From Rhodobacteraceae bacterium UBA6796 (lineage in GTDB: Bacteria > Pseudomonadota > Alphaproteobacteria > Rhodobacterales > Rhodobacteraceae), in NCBI GenBank assembly GCA_002452815.1, contig DKFM01000003.1, positions 62,001 to 126,000 on the forward strand: DNA of 64,000 nt. Direction: 5' to 3'. Position 1 is the first letter of the stretch; each line of letters begins with the position of its first letter. This document shows positions 29,271-38,891 of this stretch, in pieces. The position numbers and the translations under genes were made by a program. Below the pieces are notes generated by a model. It made no database searches and was not told the origin of the DNA. It saw nothing but the letters and a program-made list of their open reading frames with translations.

Positions 29271-30113
29271 ATGCATCGCACCCGCTTTTTCGATCACCTG
29301 ATCCTGTTGCTGGGCGCGGCCTTTCTGGTCACGCCGGTGCTGGTGGCCTTCATGACCTCGACCCACACCGCCGCCGATATCCATATGAACGGGCTGTCGC
29401 TGATGCCCGGCGGGCATGGGGTGGAGACATATCACAAGGTGCTGACCCAACGCGGCGGTTTCACCGGCGAGGTGACCGGCGCGCGCATGCTGATGAACTC
29501 GACCATCCTTGGGCTTGGCTTCGCGGTGGGCAAGATCGTGCTGTCGATGATGGCGGCCTATGCGCTGGTCTATTTCCGCTTCCGCTTTGCCACCGCTATC
29601 TTCTGGATGATCTTCACCACGCTTCTGCTGCCGCTCGAAGTGCGGATCATGCCGTCCTATCAGGTGATGAGCGATCTGCATCTGCTCAACACCTATACCG
29701 GGCTGATCGTGCCACTGCTGGCCTCGGCCACGGGGACGTTTTACTTCCGCCAGTTCTTCAAATCCGTGCCCGACGAATTGCTCGAGGCCGCGCGGATCGA
29801 CGGCGCGGGGCCGGTGCGGTTTTTCATCGATATTCTGGTGCCCCTGTCGCGCACGATGATGGCGGCGATCTTCATCATCATGTTCGTCTATGGCTGGAAC
29901 CAATACCTGTGGCCGATGCTGATGACGACCGAGGAGCGGTTCTTCACCCTGATGCGCGGCATCAAGTCGATCCTGCAAGTCTGGATCGGCAGCCAGATCC
30001 CCGATTACAACGAAGCCTTCGCCCTTGCGGTGCTGGCGATGCTGCCGCCGGTTGCGGTGGTCGTCGTGTTTCAGCGCATGTTCATCAAGGGCCTGACCGA
30101 AAGCGATAAATGA
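29271..30113 (+). CDS. ugpE: Glycerol-3-phosphate ABC permease UgpE
   Basis: 280-aa permease, six helices. The EAA loop is [20 protein letters not shown]. UgpE features: [18 protein letters not shown] in the first periplasmic loop and [20 protein letters not shown]. The gene starts three bases after ugpA and ends in overlap with ugpC. Confidence 0.92.
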   Translation: MHRTRFFDHLILLLGAAFLVTPVLVAFMTSTHTAADIHMNGLSLMPGGHGVETYHKVLTQRGGFTGEVTGARMLMNSTILGLGFAVGKIVLSMMAAYALVYFRFRFATAIFWMIFTTLLLPLEVRIMPSYQVMSDLHLLNTYTGLIVPLLASATGTFYFRQFFKSVPDELLEAARIDGAGPVRFFIDILVPLSRTMMAAIFIIMFVYGWNQYLWPMLMTTEERFFTLMRGIKSILQVWIGSQIPDYNEAFALAVLAMLPPVAVVVVFQRMFIKGLTESDK

Positions 30114-31189
30114 TGGCCGAACTCTCGATCTCGCAAGTTTCGAAACTTTATGCCGGGGGCGTGCGGGCGGTGTCGGATGTGACGCTGCATGTGGGCGACG
30201 GCGAATTCATCGTGCTGGTCGGGCCGTCGGGTTGCGGCAAGTCCACGCTGCTGCGGATGGTGGCGGGGCTGGAGGATATATCGGCGGGCGAAATCGCCAT
30301 TGGCGGGCGGGTGGTGAACCGGCTTGACCCGGCCGAGCGTGACATCGCGATGGTGTTCCAGAATTACGCGCTTTACCCGCATATGAGCGTGCGCGAGAAC
30401 ATGGCCTATGGGCTGAAAAACCGGCGGATGCCGCGCGACGAGATTGCAGCCCGGGTGGCCGAGGCGGCGCAGATGCTGGAGCTTGGGCCCTATCTGGACC
30501 GCAAGCCGCGCGCCTTGTCGGGCGGGCAGCGCCAGCGCGTCGCGATGGGGCGTGCCGTGGTGCGCCAGCCGGCGGCCTTCCTGTTCGACGAACCGCTGTC
30601 GAACCTTGACGCCAAGCTGCGCGTCAGCATGCGCGGCGAGATCCGCAAGCTGCAGAAACGGCTGGGCACTACCGCGCTTTACGTCACCCATGACCAGTTG
30701 GAGGCGATGACCCTGGCCGACCGTCTGGTGGTGCTGAACGGCGGGCAGGTCGAACAGGTCGGCAGTCCGCTGGAGGTCTATCACCGTCCGGCCTCGACCT
30801 TCGTTGCGTCCTTCATCGGCGCGCCTGCGATGAGCCTGCTGGATGCCCATGTCGAAGGCGGGCAGGTGATGCTGGCGGGGCAGGCGCTGGCGCGGGTGGC
30901 GCGGCCCGATGGCGCGGTGACGCTGGGCCTGCGTGCCGAGGATTTGCACATGGTGGCGCCGGGGCAGGGCGTGGCCCTGCAGGTCGATTACATCGAGGAG
31001 CTGGGCGCGCAGCGGCTGGTGCATGGTCTGGTCGAGGGGCAGGCGCTGTGCATCGCGCTGCCCCCCGGCGTGGCGCTGCCGCCGGTTTTGCATGTCGGTG
31101 CCGCACCCGAACGTCTGCACCTGTTCGATGCGATCACGGGGCGGCGGTTCACCGCCCGCACCAGCGCGCAGTCCGGGGCCCTGGTCTAG
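30110..31189 (+). CDS. ugpC: Glycerol-3-phosphate ABC transporter ATPase UgpC
   Basis: 359-aa ATPase. Walker [19 protein letters not shown], signature [17 protein letters not shown], Walker [15 protein letters not shown], switch [12 protein letters not shown]-terminal TOBE/MalK-like regulatory domain includes [10 protein letters not shown]. Two adjacent ATG codons overlap the ugpE stop; the first is reported. The stop codon lies next to a GC-rich hairpin shared with the convergent gene. Confidence 0.92.
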   Translation: MMAELSISQVSKLYAGGVRAVSDVTLHVGDGEFIVLVGPSGCGKSTLLRMVAGLEDISAGEIAIGGRVVNRLDPAERDIAMVFQNYALYPHMSVRENMAYGLKNRRMPRDEIAARVAEAAQMLELGPYLDRKPRALSGGQRQRVAMGRAVVRQPAAFLFDEPLSNLDAKLRVSMRGEIRKLQKRLGTTALYVTHDQLEAMTLADRLVVLNGGQVEQVGSPLEVYHRPASTFVASFIGAPAMSLLDAHVEGGQVMLAGQALARVARPDGAVTLGLRAEDLHMVAPGQGVALQVDYIEELGAQRLVHGLVEGQALCIALPPGVALPPVLHVGAAPERLHLFDAITGRRFTARTSAQSGALV

Positions 31190-31196
31190 GCCCCGG
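31173..31196. terminator. Hairpin at the ugpC 3' end
   Basis: CCGGGGCC (31173-31180) pairs with GGCCCCGG (31189-31196); the loop holds the ugpC stop codon. It lies between convergent genes and could end transcription from both sides, but neither side has a T-run. Confidence 0.45.
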
Positions 31197-31205
31197 CGCG
31201 CATGC

Positions 31206-32861
31206 TCAGCGTTGATACCAGGGTGCCTGCGGTTCGGTGATGCCGGTCGGTTGATCCTGCTCGACCGCGCGCCAGACGTTTTCCTGCGGGGTCACGGTCG
31301 CATCGCGGCCCTTGGTGAAGCTTTGTTCACGCACGATCATCCGATAGGCCGCGTTCAGATCCAGCGCGCGTTCGGGTGACGGATACAGCAGCGCGCTGAC
31401 ATCGTGGCGGAACCCTTCGGCGGCCTCGGGGGTCAATGCGCCGTCTTCATCCAGCCAGCGGGAAATCAGCTCTGCATTGCCGCGGAACTCGTCGCCCGCG
31501 CCATTGGTGCGCAGGTAATGGGCATATTCCGGCAGGCCGTCGGCGCGCATCCGGTCGGGCACGCCATAAAGCCCGTGCTGGGTCCAGTGATACCAGCCGC
31601 CCTGCACCGCATCGGCATCGAGCTTGCGCGGGAACGCCAGCACATCGTCGTCATTCACGCCGATCCCGCCATGGCAGCCCATGCAAAACACGGTTTCCTC
31701 GAAGCTCTGCGGGCGCAGATCGCCTGCGGCATCCTCAATGAAGCCCTGCAGGCGCCAGCCGGTGCCATTGCTGATCCCGGTCTCCGCATCGCCAAAGAAC
31801 ATCGCGATCCGGTCGGGGAAGCTGTTGCGCTCCTTGGCCTCGGCCAGCGCGCCTTCCTGCCGGTCGAAATAGGTCAGCCAGCGCGTCTTGCGCATATAGC
31901 GCAGCTCTTTCAGGCGCGGGGCCATCGCGATGCGGTCGCCCTCGAAGTCGATATAGCGCACGCTGTGCAGAAACTCGGTGCCCAGCGGGAACAGCCCGGC
32001 GGCCAAGGGGGCCTCGCCCGCATCCTGCAACGCGCCGGCGCGGCCAAGGTAATGCATCACCTCGCCCGCCTTCGGATCGAAGACAAAGGTGATTTGCGTG
32101 GCGGTGCCCAGCATTCCGTCGCGGTCCAGATCGGTGCCAAGCGCCACCTCGTCGGTGCGCGGGATCGCCACATCGGCGCGTTTGATCAGCGCCTCGACCG
32201 TCGCCAGATTGAGCGCATAGATCGCCCGGTCGGGCGTGCCGTCGGCGGTCTGGCGATAGGCTTCGGGCAGGCGGATCATCACATCGTCGGTCGATCCGTT
32301 GGTCGGCCAGAACGTACCCGGCAGCGGCTGATAGGCAAAGGCGCGCCAGCCGGTCATCTGCCCGTCCGGGCCGATGTCGAATCCCGCGTCGTCGAAGTCA
32401 AACGCCACGTCGGGGATATAACCGCCCCAGGCGCCATCGCCGTTCACATCCCATTCGGCGGGCGGCGGCTGCAACCGCGCGGCCAGAATGTTCTGCCGTT
32501 CAGCGTCGCGGTAATTGTCCTGCCGGACATAGGCCAGGATCTCTTCGCGCGCGGTCGCGGCAACTTCGGCGCTGCGGTCGACGAACAGGTTGGTCCAGGG
32601 GTTTTTCAGCGCAAGTTCGGGGAAGGCATAGCTCAGCTGCAGATCCTGATCGTTGATGTAATGCGGGGCCCGCGAACGCACATGGCAGGTCTGGCACGGG
32701 TTATGCGCGGTGCCTGCGGCGTCGATCGTCTTGGTATAGCACTGCGGCGGAATGTAGGCGGTGCGATTGCCCAGCACCGTGTCGGACAGATCCAGCGCGG
32801 CAAGCGGGCTGGCCACGATCAACAGCGCGGTGCTGAGGGCAAGAAGGGCGTGGGTGCGCAT
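31206..32861 (-). CDS. Secreted di-haem c-type protein, downstream of phoX
   Basis: 551-aa protein with a Sec-type leader (residues 1-22). Two haem c attachment motifs, CQTCH (56-60) and CMGCH (393-397), predict a di-haem periplasmic protein. Two Ca-binding-like loops, DVNGDG (138-143) and DLDRDG (244-249), lie between them. I do not recognise a named family; a mono- or di-haem oxidase is not evident because no other enzyme motif is visible. It is the second gene after phoX on the same strand, separated by a UUCG hairpin, so it should be induced with it. PhoX-type phosphatases use Fe and Ca; a link is speculative. Confidence 0.75.
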   Translation of the reverse strand: MRTHALLALSTALLIVASPLAALDLSDTVLGNRTAYIPPQCYTKTIDAAGTAHNPCQTCHVRSRAPHYINDQDLQLSYAFPELALKNPWTNLFVDRSAEVAATAREEILAYVRQDNYRDAERQNILAARLQPPPAEWDVNGDGAWGGYIPDVAFDFDDAGFDIGPDGQMTGWRAFAYQPLPGTFWPTNGSTDDVMIRLPEAYRQTADGTPDRAIYALNLATVEALIKRADVAIPRTDEVALGTDLDRDGMLGTATQITFVFDPKAGEVMHYLGRAGALQDAGEAPLAAGLFPLGTEFLHSVRYIDFEGDRIAMAPRLKELRYMRKTRWLTYFDRQEGALAEAKERNSFPDRIAMFFGDAETGISNGTGWRLQGFIEDAAGDLRPQSFEETVFCMGCHGGIGVNDDDVLAFPRKLDADAVQGGWYHWTQHGLYGVPDRMRADGLPEYAHYLRTNGAGDEFRGNAELISRWLDEDGALTPEAAEGFRHDVSALLYPSPERALDLNAAYRMIVREQSFTKGRDATVTPQENVWRAVEQDQPTGITEPQAPWYQR

Positions 32862-32885
32862 GGAAACCTCCGCGGGAAAGCAAAC

Positions 32886-32907
32886 GGGGCCCGGCGAACC
32901 GGGCCCC
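32886..32907 (-). other. UUCG-capped hairpin between phoX and the di-haem gene
   Basis: On the transcribed strand GGGGCCCGG-TTCG-CCGGGCCCC: a perfect 9-bp stem with the very stable UUCG tetraloop, then GTTTGCTTTCCC. It can act as a leaky terminator or mRNA stabiliser that favours phoX over the downstream gene. Confidence 0.75.
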
Positions 32908-32932
32908 TGGTGCGCTGCAGATGCAGTGCGGA

Positions 32933-34726
32933 TCAGTGGCCCAGGGCCGGGAACGGACCGACATAGCCGACATAGGCGCGGCTGTCGGCGGCGTCGGACA
33001 GCTTGTCTTCGTCCGATTCACCATAGGGGTGCTGCACGACCGCCATCAGGTAGCCGTGGCCGTTCACATCCGAATACCAGTAGGGCGAGGTGGTTTCCGA
33101 CCCGTAGGGCGTCGAGAAGATCCGGGTCAGTTCGCCCGAATTCAGGTTCATCGACCAGATCACGTCGTTCTGGTGGCCTTCGCCGGTGTCTTCACCGATG
33201 ATCAGCGTGTTGTAGCCGGGGATGTAGGTGACGTTATCGGGGTTCGCGATCCCGTTGATGTCACAGGTGTTCGCCTCGGCGGCCGAACCGCACATGCTGT
33301 GCGCCGGGTCGCAGTTCGGGTCGGCAGCGGCGGCCTTCTCGGCGTCGCCCACCGGCTTGCCCGCAACCAGCGCCTTCATCGCGGTCGCCTTGAAGTCCTC
33401 GGCCAGGCTCAACTCGTAGACCGCGCCGCAGGCGTTCTTGGCCAGGCGGATGTCGTTGCGGCCGCCCTTGTCCTGCTTGCTGCCGTCTTCCATGCCCTTG
33501 GCCACTTCCGACATCGCCAGATAGACGCTGTTGCTGTCGGGGTTGTAGGCGATGCCTTCCATCTTGCGGAACTCGGTCGTGGCCCCCAGCATCGAGGCAT
33601 AACGGCGGGTTTCCAGACGCGAGGCCAGCATCTCCATGCCCGGCTTCACTTTCAGGCATTCGGCGCGGCCTTCGGCGTTCGACGAGGCAAAGCCTTCGGG
33701 GCAGCTGCCGTCTTCGGCCAGATCGGCGGCCTCGAACAGGTCCGAGAATTTCACGCCGTCTTCGACAGCCTTGATCACGCTGGCGTCGTCGGCATGGCCC
33801 AGATCGACCCATTCCAGATCGGCCGCACCCGCGCCTTCATCCGAGGTCTGCACCCATTTCGCGGCATAAAGCGTGCCGGCCGACAGATCGCCCGCGGTAT
33901 CGGCGACGAACATGAACAGGCCGACGTTGGTGCCGTCATCCGAGATATAGGCGGTTTTCTGGTCGGGCATCATCTTCGCCAGCTCGACCGCGACGCGGCC
34001 CATCGCCAGGTGGCGCACCGGGGTCGCATTGCCGTCCTCGGTCACGGTCACTTCGACCGGGGCGCCGTAGCGATAGGGTTTGTAGGCGGCGCGGAACTCG
34101 TCCAGCGTCATCTTGGCCGGATCGACGCCTTCGAAACGCACCATCGGGAAATCGTAATCGTCGATCTGGTCCAGCGCGGTCGCTTCTTCGATCGCACGCG
34201 CATCGGCGGGGTATTCTTCAGACCCCAGATGGGTGTTCCACGGCGTCACCGAACCGGCGCAGGGCACCCACAGCCCGTTCAGACCCGAGAAATCGACCGG
34301 CTTGGTCGAGACGACGCTCAGCTTGCCGTCGGCATCCTGCGTCAGTTCGCTCAGATACATCGCGCCGGGGCGCGATTCGAAATGGGTGATCGAGAACAGC
34401 TTGTCGCCGACCGGCAGCAGCGAGGTGAAGTCGGCATCGACCGACAGATGTTCGGAGCCGTCCTCGGATTTCACGATCTGGCCGTTGCGGTCCACGAGGG
34501 CGCCGAAGGTGCCGTCGCCGAACTTGTCGCCGGTGCGGGCAAAGGCAGTGTAGCCGATTTTATAGTCTTTGCCGTCGATGGTGACCATTTCCGACGCGAG
34601 CACGGCGCGCTTGGCGGCGTCATCGGCGGCGAAGGGAACCGGGGCGAAGGCGAGATCGCCGGCATGGGCCGCCAGCGGGGCGGCGAGAAGCGCGGTGGCG
34701 CACAGCAGGTTGGCGCGAAGGGACAT
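32933..34726 (-). CDS. phoX: PhoX-family (DUF839) alkaline phosphatase
   Basis: 597-aa secreted phosphatase that releases phosphate from organic esters in the periplasm or outside. A Sec-like leader (MSLRANLLCATALLAAPLAA) replaces the twin-arginine leader of classical PhoX. Family landmarks: VPCAGSVTPWNTHLGSEEYP near residue 156, whose Cys is the iron ligand and Glu pair binds metal; MEGIAYNPDSNSVYLAMSE; and ANPDNVTYIPGYNTLIIGED. Catalytic metals in the family are two Fe(III) and three Ca. A strong Pho-box-like site is 53 nt upstream. It is followed by a di-haem protein gene. Confidence 0.88.
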   Translation of the reverse strand: MSLRANLLCATALLAAPLAAHAGDLAFAPVPFAADDAAKRAVLASEMVTIDGKDYKIGYTAFARTGDKFGDGTFGALVDRNGQIVKSEDGSEHLSVDADFTSLLPVGDKLFSITHFESRPGAMYLSELTQDADGKLSVVSTKPVDFSGLNGLWVPCAGSVTPWNTHLGSEEYPADARAIEEATALDQIDDYDFPMVRFEGVDPAKMTLDEFRAAYKPYRYGAPVEVTVTEDGNATPVRHLAMGRVAVELAKMMPDQKTAYISDDGTNVGLFMFVADTAGDLSAGTLYAAKWVQTSDEGAGAADLEWVDLGHADDASVIKAVEDGVKFSDLFEAADLAEDGSCPEGFASSNAEGRAECLKVKPGMEMLASRLETRRYASMLGATTEFRKMEGIAYNPDSNSVYLAMSEVAKGMEDGSKQDKGGRNDIRLAKNACGAVYELSLAEDFKATAMKALVAGKPVGDAEKAAAADPNCDPAHSMCGSAAEANTCDINGIANPDNVTYIPGYNTLIIGEDTGEGHQNDVIWSMNLNSGELTRIFSTPYGSETTSPYWYSDVNGHGYLMAVVQHPYGESDEDKLSDAADSRAYVGYVGPFPALGH

Positions 34727-34778
34727 GACATCCTCCTCTGGCTAAGGGAAACATTGCGCGTCTCATAGCCCCGGGCCT

Positions 34779-34796
34779 GCATCAGTTTTGTGACAG
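34779..34796 (-). promoter_or_regulatory. Pho-box-like site upstream of phoX
   Basis: Minus-strand CTGTCACAAAACTGATGC: perfect first half, perfect AAAA spacer and CTG of the second half, 15 of 18 matches. It lies 53 nt upstream of phoX. It is the best match in the window. Confidence 0.72.
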
Positions 34797-34903
34797 CGCG
34801 GCATTTTTTCCGGCACTGCCCACAGCTCACCCCACGCGGGCCATGCTTCGGCCCCATTTGCGCGCAAGGATCGGGCAAACACCGCCATCCGCAGGAGAAC
34901 CAT

Positions 34904-35065
34904 ATGGTGCGTGCGTTCAACCTGATCTTTCGGCTGAGGCTGTTTGGCGGTGCGCCCGATGCCGTGCTGGAAGCGCGCTATACAGCGCTGCGCGAACGCC
35001 AGGGCCATCGCCCCGGGCGCCGCTATGTGTCGCCTTTCCGTGCGTCGCAGGGACGCACGGCCTGA
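34904..35065 (+). CDS. Small basic protein, unknown
   Basis: 53 codons starting at ATG six bases after AGGAG, a near-ideal ribosome site. The product is basic (about ten Arg), with an amphipathic start MVRAFNLIFRLRLFGG and no signal peptide or Cys. I do not recognise a family. It is divergent from phoX and ends ten bases before the mipZ stop. The good ribosome site is the main argument that it is real. Confidence 0.45.
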   Translation: MVRAFNLIFRLRLFGGAPDAVLEARYTALRERQGHRPGRRYVSPFRASQGRTA

Positions 35066-35074
35066 GGCGCAGGA

Positions 35075-35884
35075 TCAGAAGTTGAGCTCGACCCCGGGCA
35101 GGCGCAACTCTTTCATCAAATCGCGCAATTCCTGCCGTGCCGCCAGGTTCGACATGTTCAGGTTTTCGACCCCCAGATCGCGCAGATCCAGCAGCGTCAG
35201 CCCGCGCGGGAACAGTTCGCGGAAGATCACGCGTTCCGAAAAGCCCGGCGCCACGCGGAAACCGATGCGTTTCGACAATTGCTCCAGCGCGGCGCCCACC
35301 TTCTTCTTGTTGTGCATCTGCTGGGCGCCCAGACGGTTGCGCAGCACGATCCAGTCGATCGGCTTCAGCCCCGCCCGCGCGCGCAACTGCCGCGCCGACC
35401 AGACCATTTCCGAATAGATCGACGGGCCCGTGACCTTCGATGTCTCCGGGTCGATCCGGGCCAGCAGGTCGAAGTCGATGAAGCTGTCGTTGAGCGGCGT
35501 GATCAGCGTATCGGCCAGCGAATGCGCCACCTGGCTCAGCCGGGTATGGCTGCCGGGGCAGTCGATGATGATGAAGTCGCTTTCGGTTTCCAGCTGCGCC
35601 ACCGCGGTAGACAGCCGGTTGTCGAGCGGGTTTTCCCCCGGCGCCAGCGTGGCGGCATCCGCCTCGGGCAGTTCGCGGTAATCCGGGGTCGGCAGATCCA
35701 GCCCTTCGCGTGCCATGAAGGCCAGTCGGTTCTCGACATAGCGGCCAAAGCTGCGCTGGCGCAGGTCCAGATCCAGTGCGCCGACCTTCTTGCCCATCCG
35801 GGCCAGCGCGGTGGCGACATGCATGCAGGTGGTCGATTTTCCCGAACCGCCCTTTTCATTGCCCACAACGATGATATGCGCCAC
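35075..35884 (-). CDS. mipZ: Division-plane positioning ATPase MipZ
   Basis: 269-aa ParA/MinD-type ATPase that forms a gradient from the poles and inhibits FtsZ assembly near them in alphaproteobacteria. Deviant Walker A NEKGGSGKSTT near residues 8-18; DLDLRQRSFGRYVENR and FRELFPRGLTLLDL are MipZ-specific. The GTG start giving VAHIIVVG has GGGGAAGA upstream; a 45-codon upstream extension was rejected since it has no family match. It is monocistronic after the rpmE terminator. Confidence 0.92.
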   Translation of the reverse strand: MAHIIVVGNEKGGSGKSTTCMHVATALARMGKKVGALDLDLRQRSFGRYVENRLAFMAREGLDLPTPDYRELPEADAATLAPGENPLDNRLSTAVAQLETESDFIIIDCPGSHTRLSQVAHSLADTLITPLNDSFIDFDLLARIDPETSKVTGPSIYSEMVWSARQLRARAGLKPIDWIVLRNRLGAQQMHNKKKVGAALEQLSKRIGFRVAPGFSERVIFRELFPRGLTLLDLRDLGVENLNMSNLAARQELRDLMKELRLPGVELNF

Positions 35885-36023
35885 GTCTTCTTCCCCGATT
35901 TGCGGCCCTCTCGCGGGGCCTGCACGACTATAGGACGCCCGGGCTACCGAAGGAAGCGCGCCGCTGCAAGAGGCGCGGGGCCGCGAAACAAAGTGTTTTG
36001 CATGCAACCCCGGGGGCAAAGCA

Positions 36024-36050
36024 AAAGGCCCGTGCGATGCACGGGCCTTT
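36024..36050 (-). terminator. Rho-independent terminator after rpmE
   Basis: AAAGGCCCGTGC (36024-36035) pairs with GCACGGGCCTTT (36039-36050) over 12 positions around a GAT loop. On the minus strand the stem is followed by TTGCTTTGC, giving a U-rich tail. It ends the rpmE transcript. Confidence 0.85.
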
Positions 36051-36070
36051 CGAAACGCAACGGGTCGGGA

Positions 36071-36292
36071 TCAGAAGCCCAGACCGGCGTATTTGTTCTT
36101 GAACTTCGACACACGGCCGCCGGTGTCCATCAGCTTGGCGTTGCCGCCCGTCCAGGCGGGGTGCGCCAGCGGGTCGATGTCCAGCGCCATCTGGTCGCCT
36201 TCCTTGCCCCAGGTCGAACGGACCTGATAGGTCGTGCCGTCGGTCATCTTGACGGTGATGAAGTGGTAATCGGGGTGAATATCCGCACGCAT
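36071..36292 (-). CDS. rpmE: Ribosomal protein L31
   Basis: 73-aa bL31. [19 protein letters not shown] at the N-terminus and HPAWTGG are typical of the alphaproteobacterial form. The zinc-binding Cys residues of C+ L31 are absent, so this is a C- type. It lies 11 bases after rplS on the same strand and ends in a strong terminator. Confidence 0.95.
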   Translation of the reverse strand: MRADIHPDYHFITVKMTDGTTYQVRSTWGKEGDQMALDIDPLAHPAWTGGNAKLMDTGGRVSKFKNKYAGLGF

Positions 36293-36303
36293 AATACCGC
36301 TCC

Positions 36304-36681
36304 TTACGCTTCGGTTTTGGGTTTGTAGTTTGCGACTTCGGCGATACGGGCCGATTTACCGCGACGGTCGCGCAGGTAATACAGCTTGGCGCGGCGCACA
36401 CGGCCACGACGCACGACCTCGATCGAGTCGATGTTGGTCGAATACAGCGGGAACACACGTTCCACGCCTTCACCGAACGAGATCTTGCGCACGGTGAACG
36501 AGGCCGAAACCGTCGCGCCGCCCTTGCGGCCGATGCAGACGCCTTCATACATCTGCACGCGGGTGCGGGTGCCTTCGGTCACTTTGTAACCGACGCGAAC
36601 GGTGTCACCGGCCTTGAAATCCGGGATGGTCTTGCCGAGGGCGGCGATCTGTTCCGCCTCGAGTTGTGCGATCAGGTTCAT
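36304..36681 (-). CDS. rplS: Ribosomal protein L19
   Basis: 125-aa bL19 at the 30S-50S interface. Recognised by [20 protein letters not shown] and [20 protein letters not shown]. It follows trmD after a short gap, the usual rpsP-rimM-trmD-rplS order, though here other genes are interspersed. Confidence 0.96.
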   Translation of the reverse strand: MNLIAQLEAEQIAALGKTIPDFKAGDTVRVGYKVTEGTRTRVQMYEGVCIGRKGGATVSASFTVRKISFGEGVERVFPLYSTNIDSIEVVRRGRVRRAKLYYLRDRRGKSARIAEVANYKPKTEA

Positions 36682-36730
36682 CGCATGTCCTTTCTGTGCT
36701 TGCGGTTATTCCGCAAAGGTGTGCGCGTCC

Positions 36731-37579
36731 TCAGAGCTCTCGGTCTTCATCCGGGTCCCTGTTGTGCGTCGCACACCAAGCCCGCCAGAGGTCAGGTCGT
36801 CGTTCTTTCGTCAGCCTTTCGGCCATTGCCCGCTTCCACGCCTCTATCTTCGCATGATGCCCGGATTGAAGAACTTCCGGTATCGCACGACCTTCCCAAA
36901 GCGTGGGGCGGGTGTATTGCGGGTGTTCAAGCAATCCGTCCGAGAAAGATTCCTCCTCGGTGGACGCCTGATTCCCAAGCACGCGGGGTATAAGGCGAAC
37001 CGTTGCGTCAATCAAGACCTGAGCGGCAATCTCGCCGCCGGTCAGGACGAAATCGCCAATGCTGACCTCTTCGACCCCGAAATGTTCCAGAACGCGCTCG
37101 TCCACGCCCTCGAAACGGCCGCACAGCACGGTCATCCCCTCGGCCTGGGCGAAGCGGCGGGCCATGTCCTGCGTGAAGGGTTTGCCGCGCGGTGACATGT
37201 AGATCACCGGCCAGCGCGCGCGATCCATCGGCGTGCCGACCGAGGCCTCGGCCAGGGCCGGGCCCACCACGTCGGCGCGCAGCACCATCCCCGCACCGCC
37301 GCCCGCGGGCGGTTCGTCGACGTTGCGGTGCTTGCCGATGCCGAAGGGGCGCAGGTCGATCGTCTGCAACGCCCACAACCCCATATCCAGCGCCTTGCCG
37401 GTCAGGCTCAGCCCCAGCACACCGGGGAAGGCCTCGGGGAACAGGGTCACGATCTTGGCGGTCCAGGCCCCTTTCAGCCGCAGCCCCTCGCCCATCAGCT
37501 CGCGCGGCTTCAGCGTGGCCTGGATCGACAGCCGGCCATGCGATTTCGACGGCGCGGTCGGTTCGGAAGGGTCGCTCAT
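36731..37579 (-). CDS. trmD: tRNA (guanine-37-N1)-methyltransferase TrmD
   Basis: 282-aa SPOUT methyltransferase making m1G37. Knot motifs: MSPRGKPFTQDMARRFA, LCGRFEGVDERVLEHF and SIGDFVLTGGE. About 40 extra N-terminal residues ([20 protein letters not shown]) precede the usual WTAKIVTLFPEAFPG; such an extension seems normal in this order. The start overlaps the upstream gene by four bases. Confidence 0.95.
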   Translation of the reverse strand: MSDPSEPTAPSKSHGRLSIQATLKPRELMGEGLRLKGAWTAKIVTLFPEAFPGVLGLSLTGKALDMGLWALQTIDLRPFGIGKHRNVDEPPAGGGAGMVLRADVVGPALAEASVGTPMDRARWPVIYMSPRGKPFTQDMARRFAQAEGMTVLCGRFEGVDERVLEHFGVEEVSIGDFVLTGGEIAAQVLIDATVRLIPRVLGNQASTEEESFSDGLLEHPQYTRPTLWEGRAIPEVLQSGHHAKIEAWKRAMAERLTKERRPDLWRAWCATHNRDPDEDREL

Positions 37580-38385
37580 CTCTGTCTCCGTTCGAATTCG
37601 GCTTTCAGCAGCGCTTTCTCGCGTTTCAGCGCGGTCTTGTCACGCAGCGTCCGGTTCAGCTGCAGATAGGCCGCGCTCAGCTCGGGCGGGTCGGCCAGGT
37701 TGCGCGCGGGGGCGGGGGGCAGGCCTGCCAATACCGCCTCTGGCACGTCCAGCAGCCGTAATGCCGCGCCCGCAGGCCCCAGCGGATCGGGGCCGCTGTC
37801 CTCCAGCCAGCTGGTATGCACCGGCACCGGCGCCAGGGCGCGGGCGATGCGCGCCGCCTCGGCGTCCAGCGGCGGCAGGTCGCGCAGGCTTTGGCGAAAC
37901 GTGTCGAAATCCTGGGTCAGCCGGATCGAGCGCACCAGATGCCCCCAGACCGAGCGGACCCAGCTTTCGCGATCCCGCAGGGTATATAGGAATTCGATCC
38001 GGCAGGCCGGGCCGAACCGGCGGCGCAGCTCGGAGACGATGGCGCGGGCCAGCGGGATTGCCGCGCGCGTGAAATCCCGCACCTGCCCGCTGAGCAGCCG
38101 CTGATGGCCGGGCATCACGCCCGAAAACCCCTCCCACGACAGGAAGATCTGCGGCGCCGGGTCGATCCCGGCCAGAAACCTGCGCAGGGCCCGGCGAAAC
38201 CGCCACAGCCGCCAGGGGTGGGGCCGCATGCCAAAGTGACGCGTGGTATTGGCCGCATCGCGAAGATCCTCTTTCAGATAGATCGCCGCATGCTCGGTCA
38301 GTTGAGCCCGGTTGTGACGCAGATAGTCCTGCAGGCTGGTAGTGCCCGTCTTGTGAAACCCCGCATGCACGACGATGCGTGTCAT
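37576..38385 (-). CDS. Sulfotransferase-like protein between rimM and trmD
   Basis: 269-aa protein with the sulfotransferase P-loop-like 5'-PAPS motif [17 protein letters not shown] at residues 7-23 and a possible 3'-PAPS region [18 protein letters not shown] near 135-155. The C-terminal part is a basic helix ([17 protein letters not shown]). It could transfer sulfate to a carbohydrate or lipid, substrate unknown. It is embedded with four-base overlaps on both sides in the ribosomal/tRNA-modification operon, where it has no obvious functional tie. Confidence 0.7.
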   Translation of the reverse strand: MTRIVVHAGFHKTGTTSLQDYLRHNRAQLTEHAAIYLKEDLRDAANTTRHFGMRPHPWRLWRFRRALRRFLAGIDPAPQIFLSWEGFSGVMPGHQRLLSGQVRDFTRAAIPLARAIVSELRRRFGPACRIEFLYTLRDRESWVRSVWGHLVRSIRLTQDFDTFRQSLRDLPPLDAEAARIARALAPVPVHTSWLEDSGPDPLGPAGAALRLLDVPEAVLAGLPPAPARNLADPPELSAAYLQLNRTLRDKTALKREKALLKAEFERRQR

Positions 38386-38891
38386 TCCAGGTCCTCGGGC
38401 GGGTCCGCGACGATGCGCCCCGCCGCCAGATCCACGGTCGGCACAACAGCCTTGGTGAAGGGCAGCAGCAGCGGCCCTTTGCGCCCGGGGCCCAGGATTT
38501 CCAGAATGTCGCCCGCGCCGTGGTTATGCACCGCGCGCACCCGGCCCAGCACGACGCCGCCGGTATCCACGACCTCCAGCCCGATCAGATCGGCGTGATA
38601 GAATTCGTCATCGGGCAGCGAGGGCAGCTTTTCCCGATCGGCCCAAAGCGTCACGCCTTTCAGCGCGTCGGCCTGTTCCTTGGTGGCCACGCCCGACAGG
38701 CGCGCGCCAAGCCCCCCGGTGACCGGGCGGGTCAGTTTCAACGTGAAGCTGCGGCTGCCGTCCTCGGTCCACAGCGGCGCATAGCCTGCGATATCTTCGG
38801 GTTCGGTGCAGAAGCTTTTCAGCCGCACCTCGCCCTTGACGCCGAAGGCTCCGGCGATGGCGCCCACACAAACGCGGTCAGGATGGGTCAT
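38382..38891 (-). CDS. rimM: 16S rRNA processing protein RimM
   Basis: 169-aa ribosome maturation factor with an N-terminal RimM barrel ([20 protein letters not shown]) and a C-terminal PRC-barrel ([20 protein letters not shown]). It binds uS19 during 30S assembly. It is coupled to bluB upstream and the sulfotransferase-like gene downstream. Confidence 0.95.
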   Translation of the reverse strand: MTHPDRVCVGAIAGAFGVKGEVRLKSFCTEPEDIAGYAPLWTEDGSRSFTLKLTRPVTGGLGARLSGVATKEQADALKGVTLWADREKLPSLPDDEFYHADLIGLEVVDTGGVVLGRVRAVHNHGAGDILEILGPGRKGPLLLPFTKAVVPTVDLAAGRIVADPPEDLE

